Shown here one piece after another: positions 7,289 to 14,232 of a stretch of DNA of 16,401 nucleotides (position 1 is its first letter; every line of letters starts with the position of its first letter). Under the pieces are notes generated by a model. The model was not told where the DNA came from. It did no database searches and saw nothing but the letters and a program-made list of their open reading frames with translations. The DNA lies in the NCBI GenBank assembly GCA_944385645.1, contig CALWYA010000012.1:1-16401 (forward strand), given 5' to 3'. Made by a program: the position numbers and the translations under genes. This stretch comes from an uncultured Oscillospiraceae bacterium (GTDB lineage Bacteria; Bacillota; Clostridia; Oscillospirales; Oscillospiraceae).

Positions 7289-8041
7289 ATGTATTGGATC
7301 GACATTATGACATTATTCCCCGATGTGGTGGGAGATATGCTGTGCGAGTCGGTGCTGGGCCGGGGGCAGGAGCGGGGCTATATCCGCATCGAGTGCCACC
7401 AGATCCGGGACTACACGGTGAACAAGCAGAAGCAGGTGGACGACTACCCCTACGGGGGCGGCCGGGGGGCGGTGATGCAGGCCGACCCCCTCTACCGCTG
7501 CTGGGAGCACCTGTGCCAGCAGGCCGGGCAGCGGGTCCACACCATCTACCTCTCCCCGGCGGGCAAGACCTTCACCCAGGCGGACGCCCGGCGGCTGAAG
7601 GACGACTATGACCGGCTGATCCTGGTGTGCGGCCACTACGAGGGCATCGATCAGCGGTTCATCGACGAGTGCGTGGACGAGGAGATCTCCCTGGGGGACT
7701 TTGTGATGACCGGGGGGGAGATCCCCGCCATGGCGGTGGCCGACGCGGTGTGCCGGCTGGTGCCCGGGGTGCTGTCCGACCCCTCCTGCTATGAGAACGA
7801 GAGCCACTGGAACGGCACCCTGGAGGCCCCCCAGTACTCCCGCCCCGAGGTGTGGCACGGCCGGGCGGTCCCGCCCGTCCTGCTGTCGGGCAACCACGCC
7901 AAGGTGGCCCAGTGGCGGCGGAAGCAGTCCCTTCTGCTCACCCGCCGGCGCCGGCCCGACCTGTATGAGAAGCTGGACCTGTCCTCCAGGGAGGACCAGA
8001 AGCTGCTCGCCGAGCTGGAGGCGGAGGAAAAAGAGGGCTGA
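7289..8041 (+). CDS. trmD: tRNA (guanine-37-N1)-methyltransferase
   Basis: This 250-residue enzyme methylates G37 next to the anticodon, using S-adenosylmethionine, to prevent +1 frameshifting. Typical TrmD blocks are all present: MTLFP near the N-terminus, YPYGGGRGAVM (53-63), YLSPAGK (87-93), GHYEGID (115-121), EISLGDFVMTGGE (132-144, part of the trefoil-knot cofactor site) and LLSGNHA (198-204). Length is normal. A GAGG ribosome binding site lies about 11 nt before the ATG, a slightly long spacing. In many Firmicutes trmD lies between rimM and rplS; here it stands alone behind its own promoter. Confidence 0.96.
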   Translation: MYWIDIMTLFPDVVGDMLCESVLGRGQERGYIRIECHQIRDYTVNKQKQVDDYPYGGGRGAVMQADPLYRCWEHLCQQAGQRVHTIYLSPAGKTFTQADARRLKDDYDRLILVCGHYEGIDQRFIDECVDEEISLGDFVMTGGEIPAMAVADAVCRLVPGVLSDPSCYENESHWNGTLEAPQYSRPEVWHGRAVPPVLLSGNHAKVAQWRRKQSLLLTRRRRPDLYEKLDLSSREDQKLLAELEAEEKEG

Positions 8042-8066
8042 CCGCCCATTTTCTCGTTCCTTTTTC

Positions 8067-8095
8067 TTTACTTTCTCCTTCGGGTATGGTACACT
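8067..8095 (+). promoter_or_regulatory. Probable promoter of the degV-family gene
   Basis: TTTACT (8067-8072) and TACACT (8090-8095) are 17 nt apart, and a TG one base before the -10 gives an extended -10. It lies in the gap after trmD, about 45 nt upstream of the DegV start. Confidence 0.55.
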
Positions 8096-8141
8096 GATTG
8101 GTGGAATCTCATTTTAAAAATTACATTCCGGGGTGAGCGAT

Positions 8142-8975
8142 ATGAGTTATAAGATCGTGGTGGACAGCTGCTGTGACCTGCCGCCGGCGGCCCTGAAGGA
8201 CCCCCACGTGGTGAAGGTCCCTCTGACCATCCGGGTGGGGGAGAGCACCTTTGTGGACGACGATACCTTTGACCAGGGGGATCTGCTGTGGTCCATGCGC
8301 CACAGCGAGGACGCCCCCTCCACCGCCTGTCCCTCTCCCCAGGCCTATTGGGACGCCTACCAGGGGGCGGACGACGTGTATGTGGTCACCCTGTCCGCCC
8401 TGCTCAGCGGCTCCCACAACAGCGCCGAACAGGCCCGCCGCCTGCTGGAGGAGGACGAGCCCCAGACCAACGTCCACGTGTTCAACTCCTGCTCCGCCTC
8501 CTCCGGGGAGGTGCTGGTGGCCAAAAAGATCCGGGAGCTGGCCGAGGCCGGCCTGCCCTTCAAGAAGGTGGTCCGGGAGGTGGAGCAGTTCATCTACCGG
8601 ATGAAGACCCTGTTTGTGCTGGAGTCCCTGGAGAACCTGCGGAAGAACGGCCGGCTCACCAAGCTCCAGGCGGTGGTCACCAGCGCCCTGAAGATCAAGC
8701 TGCTGTGCGGCGCCACCCCCGAGGGGGAGATCTGCAAGCTGGGCCAGGCCCTCACCGTGAAGCAGGCCCTGCGGAAGATGGTGGACCACATGGCCGAGGA
8801 CCCGGACCACCAGGGGAAGGACCTGGTGCTCTCCCACTGCAACTGTCTGGAGCGGGCCTTCCAGGTGAAGGCCATGGTGGAGGAGAAGTGCCGCTTCGCC
8901 TCCATCCAGGTGGTGGAGGCCGGGGGCATCACCACCGTCTACGCCGACGACGGCGGCATCGTGGCGGCGTACTGA
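8142..8975 (+). CDS. DegV family (FakB-like) fatty-acid-binding protein
   Basis: The 277-residue product starts MSYKIVVDSCCDLP, matching the DegV N-terminus. It keeps the fatty-acid carboxylate-binding loop with T-L-S-A-L-L-S-G-S-H-N-S-A and the ESLENLRKNGRL segment. In this family (FakB), the protein presents exogenous fatty acids to the kinase FakA for phosphorylation; DegV copies without a nearby kinase are common and their ligands are often unknown. The ATG at 8142 is preferred because GGGGTGA lies just upstream; an in-frame GTG at 8133 lies within that stretch and has no ribosome binding site of its own. The gene may be co-transcribed with the HD-domain gene that follows. Confidence 0.9.
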   Translation: MSYKIVVDSCCDLPPAALKDPHVVKVPLTIRVGESTFVDDDTFDQGDLLWSMRHSEDAPSTACPSPQAYWDAYQGADDVYVVTLSALLSGSHNSAEQARRLLEEDEPQTNVHVFNSCSASSGEVLVAKKIRELAEAGLPFKKVVREVEQFIYRMKTLFVLESLENLRKNGRLTKLQAVVTSALKIKLLCGATPEGEICKLGQALTVKQALRKMVDHMAEDPDHQGKDLVLSHCNCLERAFQVKAMVEEKCRFASIQVVEAGGITTVYADDGGIVAAY

Positions 8976-8996
8976 GCGAGTTAGGAACTATGAGAT

Positions 8997-9047
8997 AGGA
9001 GATAGGAGATAACGATTCTGGAAAATATCTTCTATCTCCTATCTCCT
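8997..9047. repeat. 15-bp inverted repeat built from ATAGGAG micro-repeats
   Basis: The arms at 8997-9011 and 9033-9047 are exactly complementary, with a 21-nt loop. Each arm consists of tandem AGGAGAT-type units, and the left side is preceded by another GAGATAG copy. It lies between the degV and HD genes, with no T-run after the stem, so it is not a typical terminator. The purine/pyrimidine strand bias and modular build suggest a REP-like interspersed element; this is inference. Confidence 0.7.
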
Positions 9048-9083
9048 CACTTCTATCTGCGATGAAAAAAGGAGGAACCAACT

Positions 9084-9665
9084 ATGTCCATGACAAGAGC
9101 CCAGGCCTGGGACCTGCTGACCCAGTACAACAAGGAGCCCTTCCACCTGCGCCACGCCATCACCGTAGAGCACGTGATGGGCTGGTTCGCCCGGGAGCTG
9201 GGCTATGGGGACGAGGCGGAGCACTGGTCCGTCGTGGGCCTGCTCCACGACCTGGACTTCGAGCAGTGGCCCGAGGAGCACTGCGTCAAGTGCCGGGAGC
9301 TCATGCGCCAGGCTGGGGTGGATGAGGACACCATCCGCTCGGTGGCCTGCCACGGCTGGGGCATCTGCTCCGAGCTGAAGCCCGAGCACAAGATGGAGAA
9401 GGTCCTGTTCGCCTGCGACGAGCTCACCGGCCTCATCGGGGCGGCCGCCCTCATGCGCCCCTCCAGGAGCACCAAGGACATGGAGCTGAAAAGCCTGAAG
9501 AAGAAGTTCAAGGACAAGAAGTTCGCCGCCGGCTGCTCCCGGGAGATCATCACCGACGGGGCCCAGCTGCTGGGCTGGGAGCTGGACAAGCTGCTGGAGC
9601 TGACTCTGCGGGCCATGCAGGACGAGGAGGATGCCATCGAGGGGGCCGTGGCCGCCTTGGGCTGA
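9084..9665 (+). CDS. HD-domain (HDIG-like) phosphohydrolase
   Basis: A 193-residue cytoplasmic protein with the metal-binding HD pattern: H30 (in TVEHVMGWF), H55-D56 (LLHDLD), H90 (ACHGWG) and D112 (CDELTGL). This small HDIG-type family is common in clostridia. Its substrate is unknown; nucleotides or phospho-esters are typical of the superfamily. A Lys-rich stretch (about 130-145) follows the core. AAAGGAGG lies 9 nt before the ATG at 9084. No promoter was seen in the short gap upstream, so it is probably read through from the degV-family gene, across the hairpin repeat. Confidence 0.82.
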   Translation: MSMTRAQAWDLLTQYNKEPFHLRHAITVEHVMGWFARELGYGDEAEHWSVVGLLHDLDFEQWPEEHCVKCRELMRQAGVDEDTIRSVACHGWGICSELKPEHKMEKVLFACDELTGLIGAAALMRPSRSTKDMELKSLKKKFKDKKFAAGCSREIITDGAQLLGWELDKLLELTLRAMQDEEDAIEGAVAALG

Positions 9666-9695
9666 GGTTCCGGGGATCTGCGGAAATTTTCCCCG

Positions 9696-9717
9696 CCCCG
9701 CCCTTGTCAAGGCGGGG
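9696..9717. repeat. GC-rich inverted repeat enclosing the -35 box of yebC
   Basis: CCCCGCC (9696-9702) and GGCGGGG (9711-9717) are perfect complements. The loop contains TTGTCA, the -35 box of the yebC-like promoter. No T-run follows, so it is more like an operator or a fortuitous hairpin than a terminator. Confidence 0.5.
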
Positions 9718-9732
9718 GAACGGTGATATAAT
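9704..9732 (+). promoter_or_regulatory. Sigma-A promoter of the yebC-like gene
   Basis: TTGTCA (9704-9709) and perfect TATAAT (9727-9732), 17-nt spacing, 41 nt before the ATG. Confidence 0.85.
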
Positions 9733-9773
9733 ATCTGCGCTTTTTACTTGACTACACAGAAGGGAAGATTTTC

Positions 9774-10502
9774 ATGTCCGGACATTCCAAGTGGCACAAC
9801 ATACAAAAGACCAAGGGGGCGGCCGACGCCAAGCGCTCCCAGATCTTCACCAAGATCGCCCGGGAGATGATCGTGGCCGTCAAGACCGGCGGCAGCGGCG
9901 ACCCGGCCAACAACTCCCGCCTGGCTACCGTCATTGCCAAGGCCAAGGCGGCCAATATGCCCAACGACAACATCAAGCGTACCATCGAGAAGGCCCTGGG
10001 CTCCGGCAACACCGACAGCTTCGAGAGCGTGGTGTACGAGGGCTACGGCCCCAACGGCGTGGCCATCATCGTGGAGGCTCTCACCGACAACCGCAACCGC
10101 ACCGCCCCCGAGGTGCGCCACCTGCTGGACAAGTACGGCAAGGGCCTGGGTGCCACCGGCTGCGTGTCCTGGTCCTTCGACAAGAAAGGGGTCATCGTGC
10201 TGGACGCCGAGGACCTGGACGAGGACACCGTCATGATGGACGCCCTGGAGGCGGGGGCCGACGACATGCAGGCCGACGACGACGTGTTCCAGGTGTATAC
10301 CGACCCCGACGCCTTCACCGCCGTGTGCGAGGCCCTGGAGCAGAAGGGCTACACCTTCCTGGAGGCCGGGGTGCAGATGGTGCCCCAGAACTATGTCAAG
10401 CTCACCGACGAGGCCGACATCAAGAACATGGAGAAGCTCATCGAGTTCCTGGAGGACAACGACGACGTACAGAACGTCTACCACAACTGGGAGCAGGACT
10501 GA
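9774..10502 (+). CDS. YebC/PmpR family transcriptional/translational regulator
   Basis: A 242-residue, full-length, highly conserved protein. The N-terminus MSGHSKWHNIQ...AKR...IFTKIAREM is diagnostic, as are the PxNNxRLxxxIxKAKxANMPNDNI block and the three-domain acidic middle part. YebC relatives bind DNA in some bacteria, and YebC2-type members help ribosomes through proline stretches; which applies here cannot be told. An AAGGGAAG ribosome binding site lies about 7 nt before the ATG. In many bacteria yebC neighbours the ruv genes; here it is a single transcription unit with its own promoter and terminator. Confidence 0.95.
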   Translation: MSGHSKWHNIQKTKGAADAKRSQIFTKIAREMIVAVKTGGSGDPANNSRLATVIAKAKAANMPNDNIKRTIEKALGSGNTDSFESVVYEGYGPNGVAIIVEALTDNRNRTAPEVRHLLDKYGKGLGATGCVSWSFDKKGVIVLDAEDLDEDTVMMDALEAGADDMQADDDVFQVYTDPDAFTAVCEALEQKGYTFLEAGVQMVPQNYVKLTDEADIKNMEKLIEFLEDNDDVQNVYHNWEQD

Positions 10503-10536
10503 GCGAGGCCAAGACAAGACAAGATCAGATATGTCA

Positions 10537-10575
10537 CAGGAGCGGACCGCCGACGGCGGTCCGCCCCTGTTTTTT
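10537..10575 (+). terminator. Intrinsic terminator of the yebC-like gene
   Basis: Perfect 10-bp stem (10542-10551 with 10555-10564, GAC loop), extended by CAGG/CCTG across one mismatch, followed by six or seven T residues (10569-10575). The T-run touches the stop codon of the convergent phosphatase gene. Confidence 0.88.
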
Positions 10576-11027
10576 CAAACGTACTGTTTCAGCAGCCCCT
10601 GACAGCCCGCCAGCACATCGTCCCAGGTGGCGTCGAAGTCCCCGGTGTACCAGGGGTCGGCTACCTCCCGGCCGGGGTGCCCGGTATACTCCATCAGCAG
10701 GTGGATCTTGCCCTGTGGGTCTCCGCCGCAGATGCGGGTCATATTGCGGATATTGGCCCGGTCCATGCTCAGCAGCAGGTCGAACCGACCGTAGTCGGCC
10801 GCCGTCAGCTGCCGGGCGGTCTTGCCCGCGCAGTCGATGCCGTGCTGGGCCAGCTTCCGCCGGGCCGGGGGATAGACCGGGTTTCCGATCTCCTCGGTGC
10901 TGGTGGCCGCCGACTCGATATGGAACCGGTCCGCCAGGCCGGCCTTGGCTGCCAGGTCCTTCAAAATGAACTCCCCCATGGGGCTGCGGCAGATGTTGCC
11001 GTGGCATACGAACAGGATTTTTACCAT
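10575..11027 (-). CDS. Low-molecular-weight protein tyrosine phosphatase with element-supplied N-terminus
   Basis: A 150-residue cytoplasmic phosphatase. The catalytic P-loop C8-H-G-N-I-C-R14-S is at the N-terminus, and the general acid is D124 in DPWYTGDFD. Both are intact, so it should be active; targets are often arginine- or tyrosine-phosphorylated proteins. The striking point is its 5' end. Codons 1-8 (MVKILFVC), with the RBS and probable promoter, lie on the mobile-element side of a 7-bp core CACGGCA (minus strand, 10997-11003). A second start with eight codons (MHRILFVC) before the same core lies 4.1 kb away at 15121-15151. The simplest reading is that the element inserted inside the P-loop codons and rebuilt the gene. 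RBS GAGAGGG lies upstream of the ATG. Confidence 0.92.
   Translation of the reverse strand: MVKILFVCHGNICRSPMGEFILKDLAAKAGLADRFHIESAATSTEEIGNPVYPPARRKLAQHGIDCAGKTARQLTAADYGRFDLLLSMDRANIRNMTRICGGDPQGKIHLLMEYTGHPGREVADPWYTGDFDATWDDVLAGCQGLLKQYV
10997..11003. other. Putative left attachment core (attL)
   Basis: TGCCGTG on the plus strand (CACGGCA on the minus) also occurs at 15121-15127 in the same orientation and at the same codon position relative to an LMW-PTP start. Outside the core the two sites agree at about 10 of the next 15 positions, with differences mostly at synonymous or third codon positions. Confidence 0.65.
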
Positions 11028-11069
11028 TTCTTTCCCTCTCTATTTCTCGGAAATATGATCCTGATTTTC

Positions 11070-11098
11070 AATATTTCCGCATTTTCAGAACTTTTCAA
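11070..11098 (-). promoter_or_regulatory. Possible element-borne promoter of the phosphatase gene
   Basis: On the minus strand, TTGAAA (11093-11098) and AATATT (11070-11075) are 17 nt apart, in AT-rich DNA upstream of the phosphatase start. It would replace the native promoter displaced to 15174-15202. The -10 matches consensus at only 4 of 6 positions. Confidence 0.4.
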
Positions 11099-11134
11099 GA
11101 AGCTTCTGCTTTTGCCCTCTCCATAACTCTACAA

Positions 11135-11177
11135 GAATCTACACCACTGTTCACAAATTTGGCGTAAATCTGGTGTA
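11135..11177. repeat. Left arm-type integrase sites
   Basis: Two tandem 11-bp units, TTTGGCGTAAA and TCTGGTGTACG (11158-11179), within a 23-bp stretch (11155-11177) that matches 15032-15054 at 19 of 23 positions in the same orientation. An inverted unit (TCTACACCACT, about 11138-11148) lies just before. Tn916-type integrases bind such repeats with their N-terminal domain. Confidence 0.6.
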
Positions 11178-11181
11178 CGGC

Positions 11182-12342
11182 TCAGCCGCTCCCCACCGCC
11201 TTCCGCATGGCGTTTTCCGCCGCCTCATAGCTGGCGTGGGTGTAGACGTTGAGGGTCACGCCCGCGTCGGAGTGCCCCATGAGGTACTGCAGGCTCTTGA
11301 GGTCGATCCCGCTGTTGGCCATCTCGGTACAGAAGGTGTGGCGCAGGACGTGGGGTGTGATGGAGGGCAGCTTGTCCTCGTGTGCGTCGTTGTACCGGTC
11401 CACGATCCGCTTCATCACATGCTCCAGGTGCATGGCCACCTTAGGCTTCCCGTCCTTGTCCAGGAACAGAAAGCCGGTGTGCCCGTCGATCAGAAGCTCC
11501 ACCTTGGGCTGTTTGCGGCGCTGGACGGCATTCTGAAAGGCCCGATATACCTCGTCCGTCATGGGAATGTACCGCTCTCCGCTGGCCGTCTTGGGCTTTT
11601 CCACATAGTACTCGCAGTGTCTGGTCCGGGTCAGCTGCCGCTCCACCTTAATCCGCCGGGCCTCAAAGTCCAGATCCGCCCGGGTCAGTCCGTAGAGTTC
11701 GCTGACCCGCATCCCCGTCCCCAGCAGAATGATGATCTCGTCGTAATACTGGGAGTAATGCCTGCTCTCCCGGATAAAGGTCAGGAACCGCTCTTTGACC
11801 TCCCCAGAGATCGCCTGGCGGGTCTTGGAATCGTTGGGCACCACATCGGTGATCTGGAAGGAAAACGGATTGCGCCGGATGATGTCATCCTCCACTGCCA
11901 TCTCAAAGGCCGGACGCAGGACGCCCCGGACGCTGGTGATGGTGCTGTATCTCCGGCCATCCTGGTACAGTTTGATGAACCACTGTTTGGCGTCCGAGGG
12001 CTTGATGTCCCGGATCTTCAAGCAGCCAAAGCTCTCCTTGCTCACCAGATTCAAGACGAACTGATACCCCACCTTTGTGTTATAGCGCACGCCGGTCTTG
12101 GTGGCGATATACCGCTTCAAAAGGTCAAGGACGATGATCTCCCCGGCGGCGTAGTCGATCCCGTCGTTGAGCTCCTTCTGGATCGTCTGCTCCTTGACCC
12201 GCAGATCCTCCAGGGTGCGGGCGTAGACGCAGACACGCTTGCCTCTGACGTCGGTGTAGCGGTACATATAGGTGCCGTCCTTGCGCTGGCTCTCTCCGTT
12301 CCGCAGGGCACGGTTTTTGCTGTCTTTTCTCCTTTCAGCCAT
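11182..12342 (-). CDS. Tn916-type tyrosine integrase
   Basis: A 386-residue site-specific recombinase that would integrate and excise the element. The N-terminal arm-binding domain (about 15-62, with the YMYRYTD strand) is followed by the SAM-like core-binding domain (about 70-160) and the catalytic domain. Catalytic residues are all present: R212 (GTGMRVSEL), K251 (PKTASGERYIP), H331-x-x-R334 (HVLRHTFC), H357 (LMGHSD) and nucleophile Y367 (LNVY). Length is close to Tn916 Int (about 405). RBS AAAGGAG lies 9 nt before the ATG. It lies 155 bp from the phosphatase start, with its 3' end facing the left attachment site, as usual for such elements. Family assignment is firm; site preference is inferred. 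Confidence 0.95.
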   Translation of the reverse strand: MAERRKDSKNRALRNGESQRKDGTYMYRYTDVRGKRVCVYARTLEDLRVKEQTIQKELNDGIDYAAGEIIVLDLLKRYIATKTGVRYNTKVGYQFVLNLVSKESFGCLKIRDIKPSDAKQWFIKLYQDGRRYSTITSVRGVLRPAFEMAVEDDIIRRNPFSFQITDVVPNDSKTRQAISGEVKERFLTFIRESRHYSQYYDEIIILLGTGMRVSELYGLTRADLDFEARRIKVERQLTRTRHCEYYVEKPKTASGERYIPMTDEVYRAFQNAVQRRKQPKVELLIDGHTGFLFLDKDGKPKVAMHLEHVMKRIVDRYNDAHEDKLPSITPHVLRHTFCTEMANSGIDLKSLQYLMGHSDAGVTLNVYTHASYEAAENAMRKAVGSG

Positions 12343-12368
12343 TCAATATCGCTCCTTTTCAAAAGGAG

Positions 12369-12399
12369 CCCTGACAGGTGGTATTATACCATATCAGGG
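12369..12399 (-). promoter_or_regulatory. Extended -10 promoter of int inside nested inverted repeats
   Basis: On the minus strand, TGGTATAAT (extended -10, -10 box 12383-12388) is the centre of a 6+1+6 palindrome (12379-12391). It is enclosed by CCCTGA/TCAGGG arms (12369-12374 and 12394-12399). No good -35 box is seen. The nested symmetry overlapping the -10 suggests repressor or integrase/excisionase control of int. Confidence 0.55.
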
Positions 12400-12417
12400 C
12401 CCCGATTACCACTACAG

Positions 12418-12612
12418 TCAAACAGAATACAGACCTTCCAGATACTTCTCGAAGGACTTGCGCTTGATGAGCCGTTTGCTGCCCACCCACAGCACAAAGG
12501 GACAGCGATCTGTATCTGTCAGGGCCCGGAGCTTGTTGATCCCGATCCCGTAGTAGGCCGCCGCTTCCTCCAAAGAGAGGTTTGCCTTCTCCCCAATGGG
12601 AATCGTCAGCAT
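12418..12612 (-). CDS. Excisionase (Tn916 Xis type)
   Basis: A 64-residue basic DNA-bending protein that would steer the integrase toward excision. It shows a winged-helix pattern of the Tn916 Xis/MerR-like kind: LSLEEAAAYYGIGINKLRAL as helix-turn-helix, then VGSKRLIKRKSFEKYL as wing and C-terminal helix. The ATG at 12612 is chosen because AAAGGTGG lies about 8 nt upstream; an in-frame GTG at 12624 overlaps that site. It lies 75 nt upstream of int on the same strand, the usual xis-int order. The ribosome binding site can pair with an upstream segment (see the inverted repeat at 12620-12654). Confidence 0.87.
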   Translation of the reverse strand: MLTIPIGEKANLSLEEAAAYYGIGINKLRALTDTDRCPFVLWVGSKRLIKRKSFEKYLEGLYSV

Positions 12613-12619
12613 GGAAAAC

Positions 12620-12654
12620 ACCACCTTTGTTGAATTCCTAAAAACTTAGGTGGT
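12620..12654 (-). promoter_or_regulatory. Inverted repeat that can sequester the xis ribosome binding site
   Basis: Read as minus-strand RNA, ACCACCU (12648-12654) is perfectly complementary to AGGUGGU (12620-12626), which contains the xis ribosome binding site. A competing small stem, CCTAA/TTAGG (12637-12641 with 12646-12650), uses part of the same upstream segment, so the two structures exclude each other. It may set xis translation; structure inferred only from pairing. Confidence 0.4.
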
Positions 12655-12693
12655 TTACGATATACAAACAGTTCCCACGCTATCAGGGGACGG

Positions 12694-13656
12694 TCAATCC
12701 GTGTAGTTGTAATGAGAAAAGACGATTTCCAGCCGGTTGTGTCCCATGGCCCCGCTGACGGCGGCGACCACCTGGGTGGGGTGTCCCCGGTAGGTGTCGC
12801 CGCAATGCTTGTCCCGGCCGGAAAGGTGGATATAGTTCTTGGGACTCAGATCACCGCCGAACCAGGGCTTTTCCTGGGCTTCTTCCTGCTCCAACTGACG
12901 GAGCAGTGCGGCGCAGTATTCAGCCCGGAAACGGTGGTCGTCAATGTGGCTGTCATAGGCCGTAAACAGGGGCATGTCGGCTTCCTGGGCCCTGTCCACG
13001 ATGGAGGTCACCCGTTCCTTGTAGGCGTTGAGAACAGGCGCTATACGCTCCTTCCCGCCCTTTTCCACCAGCCTGATCCCCACCACCTGGCCCTTTCCAT
13101 TCCGCACGCAGTCGTTAGGGGTGATCCTGGTAACCGAGGCCCGGCGGCACCCGCAGGCCCTGGCAACGGTGATTTGATCCTGAAACTTGGAAAACCGCCG
13201 TTTGTCGTTCTCCGTCTCCTCCCGGCTGCGGCTGATCTCTGACTTCTTCCGGGAGCGAAGCCCCAATTCCTGCTTGGATAGATCAAAGCCCAATACCTTG
13301 TTGATGGCGGCCATGTCCCGGCTCACCGTCCAAGGGGACAGCCCTTTAGCCTCCCGTTCCAGCAAGTAAGCGGCGGCATGGGCCTTGGTGATCTGAGCGG
13401 CATTTTTCACCTTGTGGGCGGAACACCACTCCGCGAAGGGCTGCATAGCGGCCCGGTAGGTCTCCATGGTGCCAATACTGTAGATCCCGTCTACCTTGGC
13501 TGGATTGTAGCCCTCCAGATCGCCGTGTTCCTTTATGTACGCTTCCCGTGCTTCTTGCTTGGCTTCATGCTTGCTTTGGCCGAACCGGGCCAGTTTTGAC
13601 AGCCTGTTTTGCAGGCCGCCGAAGATCCGTTTTGCCGCCCCTTTCAATTTCTTCAT
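12694..13656 (-). CDS. Second tyrosine recombinase/integrase-like protein
   Basis: A 320-residue protein with an unusual basic N-terminus (MKKLKGAAKR...NRL...ARFGQSKHEAKQ, 1-35). A SAM-like core-binding domain follows (about 60-125), then a divergent tyrosine-recombinase catalytic domain. Candidate catalytic residues are R171 or R172 (CGCRRASV), K199 (LVEKGGKER), H241-R244 (HRFR), H306 (MGHNR) and Y316 or Y318 at the C-terminus. A long insert (about 250-295) separates the HRFR and GHNR motifs. The start is set at 13656 by an AAGGGGA ribosome binding site 7 nt upstream; an in-frame ATG at 13698 has no such site. It lies between xis and a hairpin-rich segment. It may resolve multimers or serve a second site; it is not the usual Tn916 partner. 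Confidence 0.75.
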   Translation of the reverse strand: MKKLKGAAKRIFGGLQNRLSKLARFGQSKHEAKQEAREAYIKEHGDLEGYNPAKVDGIYSIGTMETYRAAMQPFAEWCSAHKVKNAAQITKAHAAAYLLEREAKGLSPWTVSRDMAAINKVLGFDLSKQELGLRSRKKSEISRSREETENDKRRFSKFQDQITVARACGCRRASVTRITPNDCVRNGKGQVVGIRLVEKGGKERIAPVLNAYKERVTSIVDRAQEADMPLFTAYDSHIDDHRFRAEYCAALLRQLEQEEAQEKPWFGGDLSPKNYIHLSGRDKHCGDTYRGHPTQVVAAVSGAMGHNRLEIVFSHYNYTD

Positions 13657-13796
13657 ACAGGTTCCCCTTCCCGGCATGACAAGTAACCGTGCGTGCATTT
13701 CATGCCCGCCCGTTTACTTGCCGCCCTCCCGATCTAAAAATGGATTTTTCACGCAATTCCAAAAGCATAAGGTGTTGAGACAAGCGCGTTTTTTCA

Positions 13797-13924
13797 GATG
13801 GTTGCGATTCCATCATTCCCGTTCCCGTGCCCGTTTTCCCGGTTGGCAGCCGGGAGAAACGGGACACGGCAACGGCTTTGGGGTGTATCGCCCCCACCGT
13901 CAGCGGTTTCCGCTTGGAAACCGC
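13797..13924. repeat. Hairpin array in a non-coding segment of the element, possible oriT or single-strand origin
   Basis: In the 576-nt stretch without a credible gene (13657-14232), a row of inverted repeats is visible. GATGG/CCATC is at 13797-13814. A very long near-perfect hairpin has arms 13819-13842 and 13850-13875 (7-nt loop, two single-base bulges and one mismatch). GGGG/CCCC flanks TGTATCG at 13880-13894. A perfect 9-bp stem lies at 13903-13911/13916-13924 (GCTT loop). None is followed by a T-run. Dense hairpins upstream of a recombination module are typical of transfer origins or single-strand replication origins. No known nick-site consensus was recognised. Confidence 0.55.
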
Positions 13925-14232
13925 GTGACCCTCGTTTTCCTGGGGTTCTCTGCCCCCTCCACGGCTGGCTTCCGTGTGGTGGATCGCTCCGTCGTCTCTG
14001 CACCTCTGCTTTCGTGGAAACCTGCTGCTTGCTTACCACCTTTTCTGATGTCCAAGATTGGTGCGGTCCCCTGCCGCCCTGCTGTTGATGTGATCCTGTC
14101 CTATCTTGCGATATAGGATCGCCCTGTGCTTGTACCCTGGTTTCGTATGGCCTTAAATATCGAACTAACATAGGTATCTATACTGCAGAAGTTTTTTATT
14201 TAAATCATCATGGACAAAAAGATTATCAAGGA

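Noticed and set aside
8991..9047. Possible CRISPR array from repeated GAGATAG units
   Set aside because: Units are 7 bp and arranged as one hairpin, with no spacers and no cas genes.
10501..10541. Possible tRNA or small RNA gene between yebC and its terminator
   Set aside because: No cloverleaf or tRNA consensus; it is a plain 3' untranslated stretch. No tRNA or rRNA gene was recognised anywhere in the window.
13535..14171. Open frames on both strands across the hairpin-rich segment
   Set aside because: They have low-complexity composition, no RBS and no recognisable domain, and they run through strong inverted repeats. Treated as non-coding.
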